From: VXYL01 sp965199875
Lineage (GTDB): Bacteria > Pseudomonadota > Gammaproteobacteria > Pseudomonadales > Azotimanducaceae
Assembly: GCA_965199875.1 (NCBI GenBank)
Contig: OZ241346.1
Location: 2,480,001-2,544,000 of the forward strand
Reading direction: 5' to 3'
DNA: 64,000 nucleotides
A program made the translations under genes and the position numbers. Below the pieces are notes generated by a model. That model saw only the letters and a program-made list of their open reading frames with translations, was not told the DNA's origin and ran no database searches. Every line of letters begins with the position of its first letter. Position 1 is the first letter of the stretch. This document shows, in pieces, positions 58,640-64,000 of this stretch.

Positions 58640-59631
58640 ACGAAGGCAGCGGCTTCGGCGCCTGGCCGCGTTTCGCGCTGTTCGACCGGGCGCCGCCAGT
58701 GCCGGATGCGACTGCGGAGGTCGTGCGCGGGCTACGCGGGCGACGCAAGTCCATTCCCCCCAAGTACTTCTACGACGCCGCCGGTTCGAAGCTCTTCGAC
58801 GCCATCACGCAGCTGCCGGAGTACTATCTGACGCGCACCGAGATCGGCATCCTGCGCGACCGCCAGGCGGCCATCGCCGAGCACGCCGCGGCCAGCGGCT
58901 GCGTGGTGGAGTACGGCAGCGGCAGCAGCGCCAAAGCGAGGATTCTGCTCGATGCGTGTCGTCCGCTGGCCTACGTTCCGGTGGACATTTCCAGGGACCA
59001 TCTGACTCAGTCCGCGCGGGCGGTCTTCCAGGACTACCCGAACCTGGCCGTGTATCCGATCTGCGCGGACTACACGCGGCCCTTCGAGCTTCCGCCGCCG
59101 GCGGCTTCGCTGCCGCGGCTGGGCTTCTTTCCCGGCTCCAGCATCGGCAACTTCGAGCCGCCGGCGGCGGACGAGTTTCTCGCCTCGCTGGCCGCCGGCC
59201 TCGGCGTCGGAGGCTGTCTGGTGGTCGGCGTCGACGCGAAGAAGGAGCACGGCGTTCTTACCCGCGCCTACAACGACGACGCCGGCGTCACGTCGCGTTT
59301 CAACCGCAACATGCTGGCGCACGTCAACGCCGCCACCGGCGCCGACTTCGACCCCGACGGCTTCGAGCACCGTGCCGTCTACAATGCCGGTGCCGGGCGC
59401 ATCGAGATGTACTTGGATGCGAAGCGCGACCAGCTGGTGCGCATCGATGGCGAGGAGGTTGCCTTCGCGCGCGGCGAGGCGCTGCATACCGAGAACTCCT
59501 ACAAGTACGCGCCGGACGAGTTCGTCGCCAAGACGGAGTGCGCCGGCTTTCGCTGTCTGAACGTATGGCAGGACGAACGCGGCTACTTCATGGTGCTGTT
59601 TTTGCAGGTGGTTGAATCCAAGCAAGGGTGA
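58636..59631 (+). CDS. egtD: L-histidine N-alpha-methyltransferase EgtD
   Basis: 331 residues from a TTG that overlaps the egtB stop (TTGA); no better start occurs before the conserved region. Trimethylates histidine to hercynine with SAM. Landmarks: RKSIPPKYFYDAAGSKLFDA, LPEYYLTRTEIGIL, VVEYGSGSSAKARILLDA, LGFFPGSSIGNFEP and MYLDAKRDQ. With EgtB it forms a two-gene ergothioneine pathway; no egtC is present, as usual outside actinobacteria. Confidence 0.93.
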   Translation: MNEGSGFGAWPRFALFDRAPPVPDATAEVVRGLRGRRKSIPPKYFYDAAGSKLFDAITQLPEYYLTRTEIGILRDRQAAIAEHAAASGCVVEYGSGSSAKARILLDACRPLAYVPVDISRDHLTQSARAVFQDYPNLAVYPICADYTRPFELPPPAASLPRLGFFPGSSIGNFEPPAADEFLASLAAGLGVGGCLVVGVDAKKEHGVLTRAYNDDAGVTSRFNRNMLAHVNAATGADFDPDGFEHRAVYNAGAGRIEMYLDAKRDQLVRIDGEEVAFARGEALHTENSYKYAPDEFVAKTECAGFRCLNVWQDERGYFMVLFLQVVESKQG

Positions 59632-59647
59632 GTGGCGGCAAACGGCG

Positions 59648-61897
59648 ATGAAGCAGGTGGTGCAGAGCGCTAGACGCGGCCGGCTGACGGTCGAGGAAGT
59701 GCCCGCTCCCACGGTTCGGCCGGGGCACCTGCTGGTGCGCAGCCGCGCGTCGCTGATTTCCGCCGGCACCGAGCGTCTGGCGCTGCGTTTCGCCGCTCAG
59801 AACGTGCTGCAAAAGGCGAGATCGCGGCCCGATCTGGTGCGCAAGACGCTCTCCAAAGCCAAACGCGACGGCGTTGCGGCGACCGTGCGGGCGGTCATGG
59901 CGCGGCTCGACGAACCGCTGCCCATGGGCTATTCGGCAGCGGGCGTGGTCGAAGCGGTCGGCGACGGCCTGGCGGGACGTTTTCGCGTCGGCCAGCGGGT
60001 CGCCGTTGCGGGTGCCGGACAGGCCAACCACGCCGAGGTGAACGTCGTGCCGGCCAATCTGGCGGCCTTGGTTCCCGACGACGTTGTCGACGAAGAGGCC
60101 TGCTACGCGACGATGTGCGCCATCGCCATGCACGGCGTGCGCCACACCCGGCCCGAACTCGGCGGCTGGTGCGCGGTCGTCGGCGTTGGCTTGGTCGGGC
60201 AGCTGGCGACGCAGCTGCTCGCCTTGGCGGGCGTGCGCGTGCTGGCGCTCGACTACGATGTCGGTCGCCTGCGGCTGGCGCAGCGCCACGGCGCCGAGGC
60301 GATCTGCGACCTGGGCTGCCAGGATGCCGCGAAGTCCGCGACGGCGGCGACCGGCGGCATGGGTTGCGATGGCGTGGTGATCGCCGCGGCCAGCGACTCC
60401 GCCGCACCCTTCGAGACCGCCGAGCAGGTGGCGCGGGATCGCGCCATCGTGTCGTTGATCGGCAACACCGGCACGGCGTTCGGCTACCGCGAGTTCATGC
60501 AGAAGGAACTCACCGTGGTGACCTCCCGATCCTACGGGCCGGGCCGCTACGACGCGGACTACGAAACCCGCGGCGTCAAGTATCCGCCGGGTTTCGTGCG
60601 CTGGACGGAAACCGAGAACCTGAAGGCGGCGCTGGAGCTGATGCGCGATGTTCGGCCTAGGCGCCTGATGCCGGGCGCGCTCACCACGCACCGTTTCGAG
60701 TTCGAGCAGGCGGCAAGCGCCTACGCCTTGATCGAAAGCGGCGAGCCGGCCTTGGGCGTCGTGCTGCGCTACGGTTCGCCGGCCGGCGACCAGCAGGGCG
60801 GGCGGACTGAAGACAGTAACGGCAGGGCCGAGGCGTTGGCGGCCCAAGCACAACTGCAACCGAAGGCAAAGCAACCGCCGCAGGCGGCAACGGCAAGCGG
60901 CATCGCCGTCGGCCACTGCACCTTGGGCGTCGTCGGCGCCGGCGCGTTCGCCCGCGCGACGCTGCTGCCGGCGCTTGCCAGGATGTCCAACTGCCGTCTG
61001 CACACGGTGGTCGCCGCCAGCGGCGTTTCGGCGCAGCGCAGCCGAGAGCGCTTCGGCTTCGAGCAGGCCGCGACCGATGCGCAAGCCGTGTTCGACAACC
61101 CGGACATCGATGCCGTGCTGCTGGCGACGCCGCACAGCCTGCATGCCGAACACGCCGTGCGCGCGCTTGAAGCGCAAAAGCACGTGCTGGTCGAAAAGCC
61201 CCTGTGTCTGACCCGCCAGGAGTTGGCCGCTGTCGTCGCCGCCGCCAGCGCCTCCGCGGCGTTCTTTCAAGTCGGCTTCAACCGTCGTTTCGCACCGCTG
61301 GCCTTGGCGGCGCAAAGGCACTTGGCGGCGCAGCCGGGCCCGCGGCACATCCTGCTGCGCGTCAACGCCGGCGCATTGGCGGAGGACAGCTGGCAGCGCG
61401 ATGCCGCAGAGGGTGGGCGCATCCTCGGCGAAGCCTGCCACTTCATCGACCTGGGGGCGTTCCTTGGTGGAGCGCCGGTCGTCTCGGTGGCAGCCGAGGG
61501 TTTGCGCTCCGAAGGCGTCGGCGAGGACGTGACGGTGGTGGCGGAACTGGCCAACGGCAGCTCGGCGACGCTCTTCTACACGACGCTCGGCGACCACGGC
61601 TACGGCAAGGAGCTCATCGAAGCCTATGCCGGCGGCAGCGTCGTGCGCATCGAGGACTTCCGGCGTCTGGCCGTCGCTGGCAAGTCGTCCCGAGGCGCGT
61701 CGGCGAGAGGTCTGCGCGGCCGCCAGCGCCGCCAGGACAAGGGCCACCGCCAGCTGCTCCAGGCGTTCGTGGCGGCGGTCGCCGCCGGCGGCCCGGCGCC
61801 GGTGAGCGAAGCGCAGCTGGTGAACTCGAGCCTTGCCACCATCGCCGTGCGCGAATCGCTGGCCGAAGGCAGGCGCGTCTTGCTTGGGGAGCGGTGA
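59648..61897 (+). CDS. bidomain zinc-type alcohol dehydrogenase / Gfo-Idh-MocA oxidoreductase
   Basis: 749 residues from ATG at 59648. The first ~370 residues are an MDR-type dehydrogenase (GHLLVRSRASLISAGTER, MGYSAAGVVEAVGDGLAGRF, Rossmann VVGVGLVGQLATQLLALAG). After a Gln/Ala-rich linker near residue 400 comes a Gfo/Idh/MocA domain (GVVGAGAFARATLLPALAR, DAVLLATPHSLHAEHA, HVLVEKPL, GFNRRFAPLA, ILGEACHFIDLG). This fusion is known from polysaccharide and heparinase-type clusters, where it is thought to make a modified sugar. Two glycosyltransferase genes follow. Confidence 0.87.
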   Translation: MKQVVQSARRGRLTVEEVPAPTVRPGHLLVRSRASLISAGTERLALRFAAQNVLQKARSRPDLVRKTLSKAKRDGVAATVRAVMARLDEPLPMGYSAAGVVEAVGDGLAGRFRVGQRVAVAGAGQANHAEVNVVPANLAALVPDDVVDEEACYATMCAIAMHGVRHTRPELGGWCAVVGVGLVGQLATQLLALAGVRVLALDYDVGRLRLAQRHGAEAICDLGCQDAAKSATAATGGMGCDGVVIAAASDSAAPFETAEQVARDRAIVSLIGNTGTAFGYREFMQKELTVVTSRSYGPGRYDADYETRGVKYPPGFVRWTETENLKAALELMRDVRPRRLMPGALTTHRFEFEQAASAYALIESGEPALGVVLRYGSPAGDQQGGRTEDSNGRAEALAAQAQLQPKAKQPPQAATASGIAVGHCTLGVVGAGAFARATLLPALARMSNCRLHTVVAASGVSAQRSRERFGFEQAATDAQAVFDNPDIDAVLLATPHSLHAEHAVRALEAQKHVLVEKPLCLTRQELAAVVAAASASAAFFQVGFNRRFAPLALAAQRHLAAQPGPRHILLRVNAGALAEDSWQRDAAEGGRILGEACHFIDLGAFLGGAPVVSVAAEGLRSEGVGEDVTVVAELANGSSATLFYTTLGDHGYGKELIEAYAGGSVVRIEDFRRLAVAGKSSRGASARGLRGRQRRQDKGHRQLLQAFVAAVAAGGPAPVSEAQLVNSSLATIAVRESLAEGRRVLLGER

Positions 61898-61946
61898 TGC
61901 CAGCGCAGATGGCGCTCGGTTCTATCGGCTGCCGTTGGCTGGGCCC

Positions 61947-63176
61947 GTGCGTGGTGAAGCGTTGAGCCGAGAAGCCCGCCGGCTGCGCGTTCTGCACGTC
62001 GCGAAGACGTTGTCGGCGCGCACGGGCGGCCCGGCGACTTCGCTGCGGTCGCTGCTGCCGGCGCTGCAGTCCTGCGGCGTCGACTGTTCATTGGCGACCA
62101 CGTCGTGGCGGCCTGGCGAAGAGGAGGCGCCGCCGATTCGAGGCGTGCCCACGCACTGTTTTCCGGTGGATGGGCCGTGGCGCTTCTGGCGGGCGCATTC
62201 GCGCTCGCTCGCGCGCTACTTGCGGGCCCAGGCGGGCGGCTTCGATGTCGTTCACGTGCACGAGCTGTGGCACCATGCCAGCTACGCCGCCTGTCGGGCC
62301 GCGATCGGGCAGCGCGTTCCCTACGTGCTGAGTGTCCACGGCGCGATCAACCACTGGCTGCACCAGCGCGAGACCGCGAGGCTGAAGAGCATCAAGAAGG
62401 GCGTGTACATGGGCGTGGTGCAGGGAGGCTTGATCCGCTCGGCGAGTGCGTTGCACGCGCTGACGGACTACGAGGTGGGGCGCATTCGAGCGCTCGGCTT
62501 CGAAACGCCCATCTTCGTTGTTCCCGTGGGCGTCGACGCCGAACTCGTCTCCGACACTTCGGCGCGACATGCGCTCTTGCAGCGCTATCCCGGCCTGGCG
62601 GGCCGTCGGGTGATTCTCTTCCTCGGGCGTCTGGATCCCATCAAAGGCTTGGACCTGCTCGTTCGCAGCTTCGTCGAACTGGCGAACCGGCATCGAGACG
62701 CCGTGTTGCTGGTGGCGGGCCCGAACGAGGGAAACACGCAGGGCCGGATGCAGGAGTTTCTGCGCCGGGAGGGCGTCGCCGAACGCGCTGTATTCACGGG
62801 CTTGGTCGAAGGGGCGACTCGGGGGGCGATGCTGTCGCTGGCGGACGTCTTCGTCCTTCCTTCCTACTCGGAGGGTTTCAGCAGTGCGGTGCTCGAGGCC
62901 ATGGCGGCCGGGTTGCCGGTCGTGATATCGGAACACTGCCACTTCCCCGCCGTCGCCGAACAGCAAGCGGGGATGGTGACGAGAGCGGTCGAAGAGGAAC
63001 TCACCCGCGCGCTCGACACGCTGCTTGCCGATCCCCGGCTTCGCCAGGAGATGGGCGACCGGGCCCGAGCGCTGGCCGAAAGCCAGTATCGCTGGGCCGA
63101 CATCGCGGCGCGCTTCGCGGCGCAGTACCGGGCAGTTGCAGAGAGCAGCCAGCGCTTCGCCAGTTCGACCGCTTAG
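61947..63176 (+). CDS. GT4-family glycosyltransferase
   Basis: About 409 residues from a GTG at 61947; a TTG at 61962 is possible, and the frame is open back to 61833. GT-B fold: VLHVAKTLSARTGGPATSLR, FDVVHVHELWHHASYAA, VVPVGVDAEL, ILFLGRLDPIKGLDLLVRSF and the donor site LPSYSEGFSSAVLEAMAAGL with the ExxA glutamate. Likely adds a sugar in exopolysaccharide or LPS synthesis. Confidence 0.87.
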   Translation: MRGEALSREARRLRVLHVAKTLSARTGGPATSLRSLLPALQSCGVDCSLATTSWRPGEEEAPPIRGVPTHCFPVDGPWRFWRAHSRSLARYLRAQAGGFDVVHVHELWHHASYAACRAAIGQRVPYVLSVHGAINHWLHQRETARLKSIKKGVYMGVVQGGLIRSASALHALTDYEVGRIRALGFETPIFVVPVGVDAELVSDTSARHALLQRYPGLAGRRVILFLGRLDPIKGLDLLVRSFVELANRHRDAVLLVAGPNEGNTQGRMQEFLRREGVAERAVFTGLVEGATRGAMLSLADVFVLPSYSEGFSSAVLEAMAAGLPVVISEHCHFPAVAEQQAGMVTRAVEEELTRALDTLLADPRLRQEMGDRARALAESQYRWADIAARFAAQYRAVAESSQRFASSTA

Positions 63177-63197
63177 ACATGGCGGGAGACTTGGGGC

Positions 63198-64000
63198 GTG
63201 GCGAAAGAGTCGAAGGCAAGCGCAGCCGAACAGCTGCACATCGGCATGGTGCTGCCGAGTCTGACCGGCGGAGGCGCGGAGCGCATGACGCTCACGTTGG
63301 CCGGATCGCTGATGGCCCGGGGGCACCGGGTGGACATCCTGGTGGGGCGGTTCATCGTCGCGTATCCCGACGAACTGCTCGCTGGACTGCGGCTGTTTCG
63401 GCCCGGCTTGTGGCCGCTTGGCAAGACGGCACGATGTTGTCGCGCCCGTGGCGTGGTGGTGCGCAATCTCGACATCGTGCCTTCATTTCGGGATTGGCGA
63501 GCGCTTGCCTCCGCAAGACGTCGGGCTTTGGTTGGCGTGAAACACGCGCTCTTTGCCAGCGCCATCGCGCAGTATGCGCGTGCGGAACGGCCGGGGTTGC
63601 TGCTGGCCGGAGTGGAAGACGCGCAGACAGCGGCACTGTGCGCGGCGCAGCTGGAGGGTTGTGCGCCGGTGACGGTCGTCGTACACGGCGGCGACGGCCC
63701 GCTGTGCGGAGAACGGCTGGTGCTGGCGCAGCTGCTCTACCCGAGAGCGGCGGCGCTGTTCGCGGTCTCGCGGCAGCTGGGTGCGCATGTGGAGCGGTCG
63801 CTGCACTTCGCGTCGGGAACTGTGAAGGCCATCGACATCCCGGTTGCGGCGGCGAAGGTGCGGCGGTTGGCGAACGAGCGGGTAGACCATCCCTGGTTCG
63901 CCGCTACCGCACCGCCGGTGATGGTTGCCGTCTGCAGGGCCGGATCGCCCTACAAGGATCCTGGCACCGTGGTGGCCGCGCTGGCTCTAGTACGCCGGAA
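63198..64000 (+). CDS. glycosyltransferase, N-terminal part
   Basis: Open from GTG at 63198 to the right edge, 267 codons visible. N-terminal GT4 features: IGMVLPSLTGGGAERMTLTL, GHRVDILVGR, and an AVSRQLGAHVERS helix; the donor-binding half begins at VMVAVCRAGSPYKDPGTVVA and is cut off. Lies 21 bp after the previous glycosyltransferase, probably one operon. Confidence 0.82.
   Translation, partial: MAKESKASAAEQLHIGMVLPSLTGGGAERMTLTLAGSLMARGHRVDILVGRFIVAYPDELLAGLRLFRPGLWPLGKTARCCRARGVVVRNLDIVPSFRDWRALASARRRALVGVKHALFASAIAQYARAERPGLLLAGVEDAQTAALCAAQLEGCAPVTVVVHGGDGPLCGERLVLAQLLYPRAAALFAVSRQLGAHVERSLHFASGTVKAIDIPVAAAKVRRLANERVDHPWFAATAPPVMVAVCRAGSPYKDPGTVVAALALVRR

Noticed and set aside
63536..63544. 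Third parS-like sequence CGTGAAACA
   Set aside because: Only one half of the palindrome is present; the other half does not match.

Overview
This GC-rich window is the replication-origin neighbourhood of a gammaproteobacterial chromosome. The core gene order matches the origin region known from Pseudomonas: parB-parA-rsmG-mnmG-mnmE-yidC-yidD-rnpA-rpmH lead away on the minus strand, and dnaA-dnaN-recF-gyrB lead away on the plus strand. Beyond gyrB come plsC, then trkH-trkA, then fmt-def, dprA, tsaC and aroE. The likely oriC lies between rpmH and dnaA (about 19.7-20.3 kb). Two identical parS-like sites lie inside recF and are presumably bound by the ParB encoded at 11.5 kb. Many start codons are GTG or TTG, and many operon genes overlap by four bases. 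No tRNA, rRNA or CRISPR array was found.

Layout. 0-11.5 kb: the end of aspS, an FmdB zinc-ribbon gene, then a mixed set (SGNH hydrolase, glycosyltransferase, gamma-glutamyltransferase-like protein, cyclase-family hydrolase, acyl-CoA dehydrogenase, prolyl-oligopeptidase-family protease, GPP34 protein, nucleoside hydrolase). 11.5-28.4 kb: the chromosome segregation, tRNA modification, membrane insertion and replication block, interrupted by an antisense AAA ATPase with a nuclease-like C-terminus between recF and gyrB. 28.4-33.5 kb: an FAD monooxygenase inserted between gyrB and plsC and bounded by two copies of the plsC 3' end, then plsC and trkA-trkH.

33.6-49 kb: an accessory region splitting trkA from fmt, where many gammaproteobacteria carry only rsmB. 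It holds a methyltransferase, a toxin-antitoxin-like operon with a damaged toxin, a NotI-like restriction-modification pair with a frameshifted nuclease, two ATPases and a PD-(D/E)XK nuclease, an MFS transporter, a second truncated copy of the methylase 5' end, a PhyH dioxygenase and several decaying genes. Frameshifts are concentrated here.

49-56 kb: fmt-def on the minus strand, dprA, purE, then a tightly overlapping tsaC-aroE-SURF1-ctaA-SCO run linking tRNA modification, shikimate and cytochrome oxidase assembly genes. 56.0-57.3 kb: an Rpn-family nuclease gene bounded by a perfect 22-bp inverted repeat, probably a mobile unit. 57.3-64 kb: egtB-egtD for ergothioneine, an alcohol dehydrogenase/Gfo-Idh fusion and two glycosyltransferases (the last one cut by the window edge), consistent with surface polysaccharide synthesis. 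The mixture of restriction, nuclease and ATPase genes around a conserved origin would fit an environmental or host-associated lineage, but that is inference only.
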